Below are positions 35,978-45,247 of a stretch of DNA of 47,165 bases, piece after piece. Source of the DNA: an uncultured Sulfuricurvum sp. (lineage in GTDB: Bacteria > Campylobacterota > Campylobacteria > Campylobacterales > Sulfurimonadaceae); NCBI RefSeq assembly GCF_937936435.1, contig NZ_CALDDG010000130.1, forward strand, positions 1 to 47,165, given 5' to 3'. Positions within the stretch are counted from its first letter, which is position 1; every line of letters starts with the position of its first letter. The notes beneath the pieces are model-generated. The model searched no databases. It was not told the origin of the DNA and saw only the letters and a program-made list of their open reading frames with translations. Position numbers and translations under genes: made by a program.

Positions 35978-36319
35978 TCGTATCTGCCCCATGAAGGGGT
36001 AGATTAGCTTCGTTACGCTGAATCCTACTAAAATCCCCGTACAATCTGCAATCAGGTCTTCTACAGACGAAAACCGTGTCGGCAAAAATGCTTGAACGAC
36101 TTCAATACCGATGCCGTATGCTATCAGACTGAATGTCATACGTTGAACGCTATGGCGATATGAGAGTGTATACAGCACATACAAAACAAAAAAAGCAGCG
36201 GCATGATTGATCAGGTCGCTGACCGATACGATAGGAGGCAGGGCGGAATAGTCGGGCAGTACGGCTAACGTTGAGATGGAAAACAGAGCAGTGTAGAAAA
36301 AAAAGCGAAACAGAAGCAT
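35963..36319 (-). CDS. VanZ-like membrane protein
   Basis: 118 residues with about four TM helices. The VanZ pattern is visible: DLINHAAAFFVLYVL, GIEVVQAFLPTRFSSVEDLIAD and a final GILVG helix. Function in most bacteria is unknown. Last gene of the flgA-to-vanZ operon; its start shares one base with the cysE stop. Confidence 0.82.
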   Translation of the reverse strand: MLLFRFFFYTALFSISTLAVLPDYSALPPIVSVSDLINHAAAFFVLYVLYTLSYRHSVQRMTFSLIAYGIGIEVVQAFLPTRFSSVEDLIADCTGILVGFSVTKLIYPFMGQIRLKKS

Positions 36320-37026
36320 CAGTTCTTCATAGCTTTAATAAACGATTCGTAGATATTTTCCAATTGGAGGTCTTGTTCCAAAATTTCAGTATTGTCCTGT
36401 ACCATATAATGTTCGAGGACGGCGACACGACGAAGAAGATATTCGAACATCTCTTTGTTGATGTCGGGGAGTTTGTTGTGGCTGAAAGGGTCTTTGTCCC
36501 GACCTTTTTGGATAACGTGTGCCGGAATACCGATAGCGGTGCTGTTGTCGGGAACTTCGCGTACGACAACGGAGTTGGCGCCGATTTTAGAATTGGTTCC
36601 GATTGTGATATTTCCCAAAACTTTTGCACCCGAGCCGATAACGACGCCGCTTTTGATCGTCGGATGGCGTTTTCCCGGAGTAAGGCTAACCCCGCCGAGG
36701 GTGACGCCCTGATAAATAAGGACATCGTCTTCGATGACGGTCGTTTGGCCGATCACGACGCCGAAACCGTGATCGATGAAAACACGTCGCCCGATCGTAG
36801 CACCCGGATGAATATCGATATTGGTCAAGATTTGGTTGAATCCCATCAGAATACGGGCAATGGAGCGGAAACCTTTGCGATAGAGGCGGCTTGAGATGCG
36901 GTACCAGAAAATGGCCCACACACCCGGATAGTTGAAAAAGAGTTCGATTCTGGAACTGATGGCGGGATCATTTTTATAAACGTTCGAAAAATCTTCGGCT
37001 ATTTCTGAAAAAAGTCCCAAATTCAA
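36319..37026 (-). CDS. cysE: Serine O-acetyltransferase
   Basis: 235 residues. Makes O-acetylserine for cysteine synthesis. N-terminal helical domain, then a left-handed beta-helix (NIDIHPGATIGRRVFIDHGFGVVIG holds the catalytic histidine; later repeats around GNITIGTNSKIGANSVV). Starts 3 bases after speA. Confidence 0.93.
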   Translation of the reverse strand: MNLGLFSEIAEDFSNVYKNDPAISSRIELFFNYPGVWAIFWYRISSRLYRKGFRSIARILMGFNQILTNIDIHPGATIGRRVFIDHGFGVVIGQTTVIEDDVLIYQGVTLGGVSLTPGKRHPTIKSGVVIGSGAKVLGNITIGTNSKIGANSVVVREVPDNSTAIGIPAHVIQKGRDKDPFSHNKLPDINKEMFEYLLRRVAVLEHYMVQDNTEILEQDLQLENIYESFIKAMKN

Positions 37027-37029
37027 TCC

Positions 37030-38859
37030 TTAGCGTGTGGTTCGCAGATACCCGTTTTGGTAGAGATACATTTCGAGTTTTTGAAGTGTATCACTTTTTT
37101 CTTCTTCTGTCCTAAAATCGCTCACGGCAAGTTTATTTTTAAGGTTAGTGAGAAGTTTAGAGGCATCGTATCCGATGTCTTCGAGAATATTGAGAACATT
37201 GTCCGATTCGGTAAAGTTTTCGATCTCGTATCCGGTATCGTTGATCAAAATCGTACACTCGCTCGGATGGGTGAAAAGGTTGTGATTCATCCCTAACGTT
37301 TCCTGATAGGCACCGACGTTAAAGAACGCTAGAAAATACTCTTCTTCATCCAGATCGATGTCGTGCAGATAGAGCGGAGTCTCAGGTTTGAACCGAATCT
37401 CGCCGTCGCTGTCGCAGGTGATATCCCACAAACTCGCGGCACGGATCGCCGGAATATCGAGACGATCCAGCGGCATGATCGGGAATTGCTGTTGTAAGCC
37501 CCAATAATCGGGGATACTTTGGAAAATAGAACTGTTAATCAAATAGCGCTCTTGCAGTTTGACCTGTAAACGTTCGATCTCGGGCATCGGATTATCCTGA
37601 GAAAGATAGAGCGATTTTTTAATGATCTGATGAACCAAAATCTCTGCATTTGAGCGGTCTTGCAAGTCGATGTGACCAAGATTGAACAGGGTCAAAAGCG
37701 ATTCCATATGATCCAGCGCATCATGCATATACTCGATGCAGGTACGCGGAGAGAGGAGGGAGTTTAGTTCGCGAAGCTCTTCGATCAACGGCGGATTGTT
37801 CTCTTTGAGCTTGAGCGATTTAGCCTGATAATCGTGTGAGAAAAGCTCTAAAACCGGAGCGATCAACACAGAGTGCGAGGCAACGATAAAACGTCCCGAT
37901 TCGGTAAAAATATCGGGGTGAGCGACACCTTTGGCATTCATAATTTCACGAAGAAGGAAAACGACACTGTTAGAGAACTCTTCGAGGGTATAGTTACGCA
38001 TTCGGGTAGAAGTGTGCTGGGAATACTCGACCGCGAGACCTCCCCCGATATTGATGGCACGCAGATTGTCGGCACCCATCTTTTTCAACTCGGCGTATAT
38101 ATTTCCCGCTTCGCGCAATACCCGCTTAAGCGGAGCGATATCCTGCATCTGGCTTCCGATATGAAAATGGATCATCGAAAAATGCTCCAACATCTTGTTT
38201 TCCTGGAGCATCAGCATCGCTTCGATCAGTTCGGTAGAGGTAAGACCGAATTTAGCGTTCATCCCGCTGCTTTTCGCCCAAATACCGCTCCCCTCGGACT
38301 GGAGACGGACGCGGATACCGATATTCGGTACTTTTAGGCCGCAGGATTGGGCGACGTCGATGATCCACTCCAGCTCGCCAAGCCCTTCGATGGTGATCGT
38401 AATATTATGTCCTATGTGAGCGGCCATAAATCCGAGCGTTACCATCTCTTCGTCTTTGAATCCGTTGACGGTGATCGGCGAGCCGATAGGGGTCTTGGCC
38501 ATCGCCAGTGCAAGTTCTGCTTTCGACCCGGCTTCCAGACCGTAGCTGTATTTCTCACCGTGTTCTACGATGGCATCGACCGCTTCGGGAAATTGATTGA
38601 CTTTCAGCGGGAACACGGCGTGGAATTTTCCGGTATAGTCGTTCTCAAAAATAGCGCGGCGGAAGTTGGAATAGAGCGCATCGATCTGTTTGCCGATCAG
38701 GTGGGGAAACCGGAGTATCAATGGTCCGCGCAGGTTGGTTTTTCGGATTTGTTGGGTGATCTCGATCAAGGAAGGGGAACTTTTATAATTAACTTTGATC
38801 TTTCCCTGATCGATCATAAAGTTGTTTTCGCCCCAGATGTCTATACCGTATGTTTTCAT
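37030..38859 (-). CDS. speA: Biosynthetic arginine decarboxylase
   Basis: 609 residues from ATG 38859, preceded by AAGGA; the frame open to 38877 is rejected. Fold-type III PLP enzyme: cofactor lysine in FPLKVNQ (K86), PLP-phosphate loop INIGGGLAVEY, and the catalytic C-terminal region. Converts arginine to agmatine, the first step to polyamines. Follows hisS after 10 bases. Confidence 0.94.
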   Translation of the reverse strand: MKTYGIDIWGENNFMIDQGKIKVNYKSSPSLIEITQQIRKTNLRGPLILRFPHLIGKQIDALYSNFRRAIFENDYTGKFHAVFPLKVNQFPEAVDAIVEHGEKYSYGLEAGSKAELALAMAKTPIGSPITVNGFKDEEMVTLGFMAAHIGHNITITIEGLGELEWIIDVAQSCGLKVPNIGIRVRLQSEGSGIWAKSSGMNAKFGLTSTELIEAMLMLQENKMLEHFSMIHFHIGSQMQDIAPLKRVLREAGNIYAELKKMGADNLRAINIGGGLAVEYSQHTSTRMRNYTLEEFSNSVVFLLREIMNAKGVAHPDIFTESGRFIVASHSVLIAPVLELFSHDYQAKSLKLKENNPPLIEELRELNSLLSPRTCIEYMHDALDHMESLLTLFNLGHIDLQDRSNAEILVHQIIKKSLYLSQDNPMPEIERLQVKLQERYLINSSIFQSIPDYWGLQQQFPIMPLDRLDIPAIRAASLWDITCDSDGEIRFKPETPLYLHDIDLDEEEYFLAFFNVGAYQETLGMNHNLFTHPSECTILINDTGYEIENFTESDNVLNILEDIGYDASKLLTNLKNKLAVSDFRTEEEKSDTLQKLEMYLYQNGYLRTTR

Positions 38860-38869
38860 CTCATGTTCC

Positions 38870-40087
38870 TTATGCAAAAAAATCGCTCAACGGGATAAGC
38901 GATTCGGTCTTTTCGACCAGATCTTTGACCCATATGCTGTTTTGGGTCAACTCATTTTCTCCGATAACGGCGCAATAGCGGGCATTGACCCGGTCGGCAC
39001 CTTTGAGATGGGCTTTGAGGCTTCGCGGCTCGTATTCGACGACTCCCTTGGTACTGCGGCGTACTTTTTCGGCCGCCAGTAAAACGCTTTGGATCGCTTC
39101 GGGATCCAAAGTCCCCAGATAATACCCCTCGCGTTGAGCCTCAGGCATTACGATAAGCTCCATGAGCCGTTCGATTCCCAATGCAAAACCCACTGCCGGA
39201 GTCGGTTTGCCGTCTAGAAATTCGATGAGCCGGTCATAGCGTCCGCCGCCTGCAATGGCGCTTTGGCTCCCGATATTGTCGCTGACGAACTCGAATGCCG
39301 TTTTGGAATAGTAATCCAGTCCTCGAACCAGATTCGTATCGATCTCATAGGCGATGGCGTGATTGTCCAAAATCTGTTTTAGGGTATCGAAATCGTTTTG
39401 GCACTCGCCGCAGAGGTTGTCAATCAGTTTCGGCGCATTGACGTACAGACTTTGGCACGTCTCGTTTTTACAATCGAGAACACGGATCGGATTCGTCGAT
39501 TTACGGCGGACACAGTCGCCGCAGATCGCGTCGCCGCACGATTCGATGAACGAAACCAATTTTTCGCGATAGGCAGGCATACAGTGTTGATCACCCAGCG
39601 AATTGAGTTTCAGCCGATAGCCGATGCCGAGCGCTTTTAAGATATCGGCGATCATCATGATCATCAATGCGTCTTCATAGACGGAAGCAACGCCGAAACT
39701 CTCCACTCCGAATTGGTGAAACTCTCTCAACCGCCCTTTTTGGGGACGCTCGTAACGGAACATCGGACCGTGGTAATAAAAACGGTGGATGCCCCCTTTT
39801 TTATCGAGCTTGTGTTGGACGAAAGCACGTACGACTCCGGCTGTCCCTTCCGGGCGCAGACATACGTCATTTTCACCTTTATCGGTAAATTGATACATCT
39901 CTTTGCCGACGATGTCGCTGGATTCTCCTACAGAACGTTTGAATAATGCCGTCTCTTCCAGCAGCGGCGTTTCGATGTAATGAAATCCATACCGCTTGGC
40001 GATGGTCGAGGCTGTAGTCAAAAAGTATTCGAAACGTTCATAGTCATCCGCTAAAATGTCGTTCATTCCGCGCAAAGATTGGATCAT
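38870..40087 (-). CDS. hisS: Histidyl-tRNA synthetase
   Basis: 405 residues from ATG 40087 with AAAGGAGC before it; the longer frame to 40369 is the shadow of tmk. Class II motifs: FHYIETPLLEE, motif 2 around CLRPEGTAGVVRA, the histidine loops LVRGLDYYSKTAFEF and GGGRYDRLIE, and motif 3 VGFALGIERL. Overlaps the tmk stop by ATGA. Confidence 0.95.
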   Translation of the reverse strand: MIQSLRGMNDILADDYERFEYFLTTASTIAKRYGFHYIETPLLEETALFKRSVGESSDIVGKEMYQFTDKGENDVCLRPEGTAGVVRAFVQHKLDKKGGIHRFYYHGPMFRYERPQKGRLREFHQFGVESFGVASVYEDALMIMMIADILKALGIGYRLKLNSLGDQHCMPAYREKLVSFIESCGDAICGDCVRRKSTNPIRVLDCKNETCQSLYVNAPKLIDNLCGECQNDFDTLKQILDNHAIAYEIDTNLVRGLDYYSKTAFEFVSDNIGSQSAIAGGGRYDRLIEFLDGKPTPAVGFALGIERLMELIVMPEAQREGYYLGTLDPEAIQSVLLAAEKVRRSTKGVVEYEPRSLKAHLKGADRVNARYCAVIGENELTQNSIWVKDLVEKTESLIPLSDFFA

Positions 40088-40665
40088 AAAGCTCCTTTGA
40101 TCAAGGTGGTAATTTCTTGTGTAATTGTATCGATAGTTTGTGTCGCATCGATTACATGGGTTTGTATCCCGAGCGCAAATGCCGAAGCGATCAGGGCGTC
40201 CTGAATACGCAGCAAGTATTCGATACCGCGCGATTCGATGACATCGTGCTCTTTTTGGCTCAGACGGTGAGTCAGCTCTTCGGCACTTAATTTTAGGATA
40301 AAGACCGTATCGGGCAGCGTTCCGCCGGTTGCGAGACGGTTGAGTAAAACGAGGGTAGACTCGTCGCAAAGATCCTGTACACTGGCGTATGCCATACCGG
40401 AAACGGCGGAACGGTCACTGATGATCAGTTTGTTCATATTAGGCAATATTACACGTTCCGTATGCTCGGCGCGGTCAGCCAGGAAAAGTAGAAGTTCGGC
40501 CGTTTTGCTTTTTAGCTCTCCATGCAAAACCATACTGCGGATCTGCGTTCCGACGGCCGTTCCTCCCGGCTCTTTGGTAATCAGAGCATCAGGAAAGAGG
40601 GATGTCAAAGCTTCGATCTGGGTACTTTTCCCGGCTGTGTCAATCCCCTCTACCGCTATATACAT
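40084..40665 (-). CDS. tmk: Thymidylate kinase
   Basis: 193 residues from ATG 40665 with GAGG before it; the extra frame to 40704 lies in coaD. P-loop GIDTAGKS (about 7-14), the EPGGT motif, DRSA and LID region. Phosphorylates dTMP to dTDP. Overlaps coaD by 10 bases and hisS by 4. Confidence 0.93.
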   Translation of the reverse strand: MYIAVEGIDTAGKSTQIEALTSLFPDALITKEPGGTAVGTQIRSMVLHGELKSKTAELLLFLADRAEHTERVILPNMNKLIISDRSAVSGMAYASVQDLCDESTLVLLNRLATGGTLPDTVFILKLSAEELTHRLSQKEHDVIESRGIEYLLRIQDALIASAFALGIQTHVIDATQTIDTITQEITTLIKGAL

Positions 40666-41165
40666 GGTGTCGCCTCTGGCAATGTGCATGATTTCATCCC
40701 CCAAATAACATTTTGGACGGGAGGAGGGAGCAGATGTTCCGTTTTACCGTTGAATTTTAATAGATTGCGCACAATCGACGAGCTGATGAACGCATGTTTG
40801 AGTTTCGGCATCAGATAGACCGTTTCGATATTGGGATCGAGCGAATTGTTGAGATAACCGAGTTGAAGTTCGAACTCGAAATCGCTGACGGCGCGAAGGC
40901 CGCGTATCAAGACGGTAGCTCCGAGTGAATAGGCCAGTTCTACGGTCAGATTGTCAAACCCGACAACGGTGACCCGTTTTAAATCTTTAACGGCGAGTTT
41001 TACCATTTCTACCCGTTCGTCGAGGGTGAACATCGGCTTTTTTTCCTGTGATTCGGCAACGGCGATAATCACTTCGTCAAAAAGCTTTATCCCCCGTTCG
41101 ATAATGTCGAAATGGCCGTTCGTGATCGGATCAAAAGTTCCGGGATACAGAGCAATTTTATGCAT
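40656..41165 (-). CDS. coaD: Phosphopantetheine adenylyltransferase
   Basis: 169 residues from ATG 41165. Nucleotidyltransferase signature GTFDPITNGHFD, RGLRAVSDFEFE, and ISSSIVR. Fourth step of coenzyme A synthesis. The frame is open to 41195, but the family N-terminus (MHKIALYPGTFDP) fixes the start. A 108-base gap to ubiX holds no recognised element. Confidence 0.94.
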   Translation of the reverse strand: MHKIALYPGTFDPITNGHFDIIERGIKLFDEVIIAVAESQEKKPMFTLDERVEMVKLAVKDLKRVTVVGFDNLTVELAYSLGATVLIRGLRAVSDFEFELQLGYLNNSLDPNIETVYLMPKLKHAFISSSIVRNLLKFNGKTEHLLPPPVQNVIWGMKSCTLPEATPCI

Positions 41166-41273
41166 ATGTTTCCATTTCAAACGCCATCTGAACAAAGTCC
41201 CGATTGGCTACGCTAACGCTGGGTTCTCTTTGGCAGAATGCCCACGCGCTGCAAGCCGCGCTTTTAAAATTTT

Positions 41274-41798
41274 TCATTTATCATCCCACCGTTTGTATAA
41301 ATCGTTGTCGATACCGAGAAGATCGAACCATTTTCCGATCATAAAGTTTTCCATTGCTTCAAGCGTATTTTGCTCTCCGTAATATGCAAGTACGGGAGGT
41401 GCGATGACAACTCCCATCATGGAAAGTTTATGCATGTTTTCCAATGCGATGGGAGAATAGGGGATCTCGCGCGGTGCTAAAACCAGAGTGCGGCGTTCTT
41501 TAATCATCACGGCTGCGGCACGAGTGATCAGGTTGTCGGCGATACCGCAGGCGATTTTGGCGAGGGTATTCATACTGCACGGGGTCACGATCATCGCATC
41601 GGCACCGTACGAGCCTGAAGCGACGGAAGCCCATATTTCATGGTTTTGATGGATGGTCAGGTTCTCTTCCTTTTCCAGTACGATTTGGGCATGTTCGGAG
41701 AGAATCAGATGCTTTTGAATCGTATCAGGGAGGGCTTTTAGCGTTTTGATCCCGAGATTCGCACCGCTGGCACCGCTGATTCCTACGATCACTTTCAT
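41274..41798 (-). CDS. ubiX: Flavin prenyltransferase
   Basis: 174 residues. GISGASG at the N-terminus (FMN site), TPCSMNTLAKIACGIADNL and the APREIPYS segment. UbiX makes prenylated FMN, the cofactor of UbiD-type decarboxylases. Its start overlaps flgA (ATGA). Confidence 0.9.
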   Translation of the reverse strand: MKVIVGISGASGANLGIKTLKALPDTIQKHLILSEHAQIVLEKEENLTIHQNHEIWASVASGSYGADAMIVTPCSMNTLAKIACGIADNLITRAAAVMIKERRTLVLAPREIPYSPIALENMHKLSMMGVVIAPPVLAYYGEQNTLEAMENFMIGKWFDLLGIDNDLYKRWDDK

Positions 41799-42658
41799 TG
41801 AAGTTCCACCCGATTGTCTCCGATCACTTTGGCTTTTGCACGCTTTCCGTCGTTTTTTTGGACTGTAATAATATCATAGAGTGAGCCTTCTTGTGTCGCT
41901 GTCGCAATAAACTCGACGATGACGGCACCGTTTCGTACTTCTACAACGACTTTTTCATTTTTCAAGACGAGAGGAGAGGGCTCGATATTTCGGATCGTTA
42001 GAAGTTGGGAGGCTTTGAGATTGGAACGGTAACGAGACGGAATATCAGGCAGTGTGGTGAGAGGTTTATCTTTGAAGGCTTGGAAAGGGACCGATTTTAA
42101 AATAGTGTTAAATCCGGTAATCGGCTCTTTACGGAGTACTTTTTGGATCGTATGGAGCACTTCAAGGTTCCCTTGTACCGTATAATCGAGATAATGGCGA
42201 AGCCCCTGTGAATCGAGAATATAAAAAAGACCGTTGTTGTTTTGGCAGGTACGATTATCAAAGTAACCCCGTGTATCTTTGCCGATAGAAGCGATATAAC
42301 CGCGTGGGTGTATAGAGATTTCATCGATTTGCATGGAAGGGTAGCATTCGAGGAGAATCCGGTGCAATTGATCTTTTATCGCGGTAAAATCGACCGGACT
42401 GTGGCGTGTAAAATTGACGTATCTGACTTTGTCCGTCTCGACGGCAATGCCGTTGAGTTCGAACGTTTTGGCGATAACGTTGGCATCGATCCGATATTGG
42501 CTCTTGTCTGCGGGGATTTTAAGAATTTCAAATTTGGAAGAGAGATCGGGAAACAGATCATTCGAAAAGACGACATCTCTTTCAAATTCGTAATTTTCCT
42601 GCAATTCATAACCGAACAAAGGTATAAAAAAAAGGAATAAGCATAGTATTTTAATCAT
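41795..42658 (-). CDS. flgA: Flagellar P-ring assembly chaperone FlgA
   Basis: 287 residues with a signal peptide (ending near FIPLFGYE). The C-terminal part (about 165-287) is an SAF-type FlgA domain; the N-terminal half is less conserved. Periplasmic chaperone for FlgI. First gene of the - strand operon. No sigma-54 -24/-12 element was seen upstream. Confidence 0.85.
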   Translation of the reverse strand: MIKILCLFLFFIPLFGYELQENYEFERDVVFSNDLFPDLSSKFEILKIPADKSQYRIDANVIAKTFELNGIAVETDKVRYVNFTRHSPVDFTAIKDQLHRILLECYPSMQIDEISIHPRGYIASIGKDTRGYFDNRTCQNNNGLFYILDSQGLRHYLDYTVQGNLEVLHTIQKVLRKEPITGFNTILKSVPFQAFKDKPLTTLPDIPSRYRSNLKASQLLTIRNIEPSPLVLKNEKVVVEVRNGAVIVEFIATATQEGSLYDIITVQKNDGKRAKAKVIGDNRVELQ

Positions 42659-42741
42659 CCGGCAATTGTAACATACGATTAAGTTGTTTTTTTATCCCGT
42701 TTAGGTTATTCTGCTGTTATATGCTAAATGAACGGTGATTC

Positions 42742-45084
42742 ATGGTCGTGTTTAACAATAATGATTATTTGGATGAGTTAAGTACTGAAGAGAAAAGACT
42801 CATCCGTGACGAGCAGGTTAAAATCGCTTACAATCAGATTCTTCCCTCGATCGTTCCGCTCTTTATCGGTGGAGCCGCAATCGTTTATTTTTACAGTGAT
42901 ACGGCGGTAAAAGAATATGTTTTTTTGTGGTTTGCAATCGTATGTTTAACCCTCTTATGGCGTATTTTCTTGGTTTTTCAGTTTCGTAAACGTTCCATAC
43001 TCAGTACGATTGATTGGGAATATCAATTCAATCTCATGATGCTTGTTTCCGCATTTACATGGGGAATATCGGCTTTATTTATTAATAATTCTTTGAATCC
43101 GTTCGATCAATTTTTTCTCATGTTTATGCTAGCGGGGATAGGTTCAGTGGCATCCGGCACTCTTGCGTCTCTTCCTTCTTTGGTATCTGCTTTTTTGGTA
43201 ATGCTGATCGCTCCGATGTTTTTTACGATCATAGGTATTGGAGGCGATGAGCACTACGTGATGGCGGGGATGATTGCCGCTTTTTTATTGTTGTTGATTA
43301 TTGCGTCGAAACGGGTTTATATCAATATCGTCAATGCACTGAAATCGAAACTGCTGCATCAAAAAGCAACGGATGCCTTGGCCCTTTCGGAAGAGCATTT
43401 CGAGACGATTTTTAAAGATGCCCCTGCCGGGATTTTTTATTATAATACCGATTTGATGATTATCGATTCCAATGCGGAGATGATGAATATTCTCCGTATC
43501 GACCGAAATATGATGATAGGTCTGGATCTCAAAGCACTTCCCGATTCCAGTCTGTATATGGCTCTGAGTAATCCTATCGGAGGACATAAAGGGTATTATG
43601 AAGGGCCCTATAAAACCAGATTTATGGGACTGGATTTGTGGATCGTTCTGCAAACTTCGCCGATTTATGATATGAAACGCAATATTATCGGAGGAGTAGC
43701 GATCGTGAACGATGTGACCGATCGCATTATGGCCGAAGAGAAAATGAAACATCAAGCCTATTTCGATGCGTTAACCGATATCCCGAATCGGATATTGCTC
43801 AAAGATCGGATCGAACAGGCATTGGCGATGTATCGTCGTACGCGCAATCTTTTGGCAATCTTGTTTTTGGATTTGGACCATTTTAAAAGTGTCAATGACT
43901 CACTGGGGCATCATGTCGGCGATATGTTGCTGATCGAGACGGCCGAACGTCTCAAACGGGTATGCCGGGAAGGGGATACGGTAGCGAGACTGGGGGGCGA
44001 TGAATTTATCATATTGCTCGGACAGCTGGGAACAGACCCGCACAGTGCCGCTTCACACGCCGAGTCGGTTGCTGAAAAAATCCATCAGGCACTGGCAGTA
44101 CCGTTTGTGCTTGAGTCAAATGATCCTATTGCGACGACATCGAGTATCGGGATCGCTATCGTGAGTTCCAAAGAACAAAATGCGGACGATTTGCTCAAAT
44201 ATGCCGATACGGCTATGTATCAGGCCAAAAAAGAGGGACGGCATACGACCCGCTTTTATCAAGAACAGATGGATCAATGGATCAAGAAACGTTTGTATAT
44301 GGAGAATGGGCTGCGTCACGCAATCAAGAACGGTGAACTTGAACTTTATTATCAGCCGGTGATCGAAATCGACACCCAGAGAATTATCGGAGCCGAAGCG
44401 CTGTTGCGATGGAATCATCCGGAACTTGGATTGATTATGCCGGATGAGATTATCGATATAGCCGAAGAGAGCGGTTTGATCGTCTCTATCGGAGAATGGG
44501 TGATACAACGCGCATGCTTACAGTTATTGGAATGGAATAGCGGGCGTTTGGAAGATGAAAAAATCCAGCGGATCGCGATTAACGTCAGTGCGATCCAGTT
44601 TCGTCAAAGAGAGTTTGTCGAGAGAGTCATAGCCATTATCGCAGAGTCAGGGATCGATCCTTCGATGGTAGAGATCGAATTAACCGAATCGATCATCATC
44701 GATTCGATCGATACCGTTATCGAAAAAATGGAGAAACTTCGTGCTTTCGGCATCGGAATATCGATGGACGATTTCGGTACGGGGTATTCGTCGTTGGCAT
44801 ATCTCAAGCGGCTTCCGTTTACGACACTGAAAATCGACCGCAGTTTCATACGCGACATAATGAGTGATAATGACGATGCGGCATTAGTCGAGACGATACT
44901 TTCGATTGCACTGATTTTCAATCTCGACGTTATCGCCGAAGGGGTAGAGACGATAGAGCAGTTTGAATTTTTGCATCGTCATCAATGCCGCTATTTTCAG
45001 GGCTATCTGTGCAGCAAGCCGATCCGGGCCGCAAATTTCGAATTATTGCTTGAAAATGACGTACAAAGATGCCAAGCCCTATAA
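42742..45084 (+). CDS. Membrane PAS-GGDEF-EAL protein
   Basis: 780 residues: an N-terminal domain of about five to six TM helices (about 32-190; uncharacterised MASE-like), PAS about 215-330, GGDEF about 338-505, EAL about 520-775. GGDEF (418-422) is intact with an I-site REGD at 409-412. EAL motif (552-554) and DDFGTG (676-681) are intact. So both synthesis and breakdown of c-di-GMP are possible, and sensing by the membrane domain plus PAS decides. Divergent from flgA; a paralogue follows. Confidence 0.9.
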   Translation: MVVFNNNDYLDELSTEEKRLIRDEQVKIAYNQILPSIVPLFIGGAAIVYFYSDTAVKEYVFLWFAIVCLTLLWRIFLVFQFRKRSILSTIDWEYQFNLMMLVSAFTWGISALFINNSLNPFDQFFLMFMLAGIGSVASGTLASLPSLVSAFLVMLIAPMFFTIIGIGGDEHYVMAGMIAAFLLLLIIASKRVYINIVNALKSKLLHQKATDALALSEEHFETIFKDAPAGIFYYNTDLMIIDSNAEMMNILRIDRNMMIGLDLKALPDSSLYMALSNPIGGHKGYYEGPYKTRFMGLDLWIVLQTSPIYDMKRNIIGGVAIVNDVTDRIMAEEKMKHQAYFDALTDIPNRILLKDRIEQALAMYRRTRNLLAILFLDLDHFKSVNDSLGHHVGDMLLIETAERLKRVCREGDTVARLGGDEFIILLGQLGTDPHSAASHAESVAEKIHQALAVPFVLESNDPIATTSSIGIAIVSSKEQNADDLLKYADTAMYQAKKEGRHTTRFYQEQMDQWIKKRLYMENGLRHAIKNGELELYYQPVIEIDTQRIIGAEALLRWNHPELGLIMPDEIIDIAEESGLIVSIGEWVIQRACLQLLEWNSGRLEDEKIQRIAINVSAIQFRQREFVERVIAIIAESGIDPSMVEIELTESIIIDSIDTVIEKMEKLRAFGIGISMDDFGTGYSSLAYLKRLPFTTLKIDRSFIRDIMSDNDDAALVETILSIALIFNLDVIAEGVETIEQFEFLHRHQCRYFQGYLCSKPIRAANFELLLENDVQRCQAL

Positions 45085-45095
45085 TAGGCGTTTTT

Positions 45096-45191
45096 GTAAT
45101 CTTTTTGTAGCTTTGTTTACACCATTTTTACACTCTTTCTGATACTATAATGCTCGAAGTTACTATCATGTTACTGTTCTGACGCTACTAT
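45096..45191 (+). promoter_or_regulatory. Several 11-bp-spaced direct repeats upstream of the second PAS-GGDEF-EAL gene
   Basis: GTAAT (45096) and GTAGC (45107), TTTACAC (45116-45122 and 45127-45133), and GTTAC (45159-45163 and 45170-45174) each repeat at 11 bases. A TACTAT (45186-45191) begins 11 nt after the last GTTAC. Similar in type to the phoX boxes but AT-rich, so chance is possible. Confidence 0.4.
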
Positions 45192-45247
45192 AAAATCTTC
45201 ATATAAAACAGCAAAATAGTGATTGCATACCGTAATAAGGGAAAAAC

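Noticed and set aside
35982..36004. Hairpin ATCTGCCCC/GGGGTAGAT as a terminator between traT-like and vanZ-like genes
   Set aside because: It lies inside the vanZ-like reading frame, includes a G-T pair and has no T-run on either strand.
40088..40369. Long N-terminal extension of the hisS frame
   Set aside because: It is tmk read in another frame; composition (Arg/Tyr-rich) is not protein-like, and ATG 40087 has a strong ribosome site and the family N-terminus.
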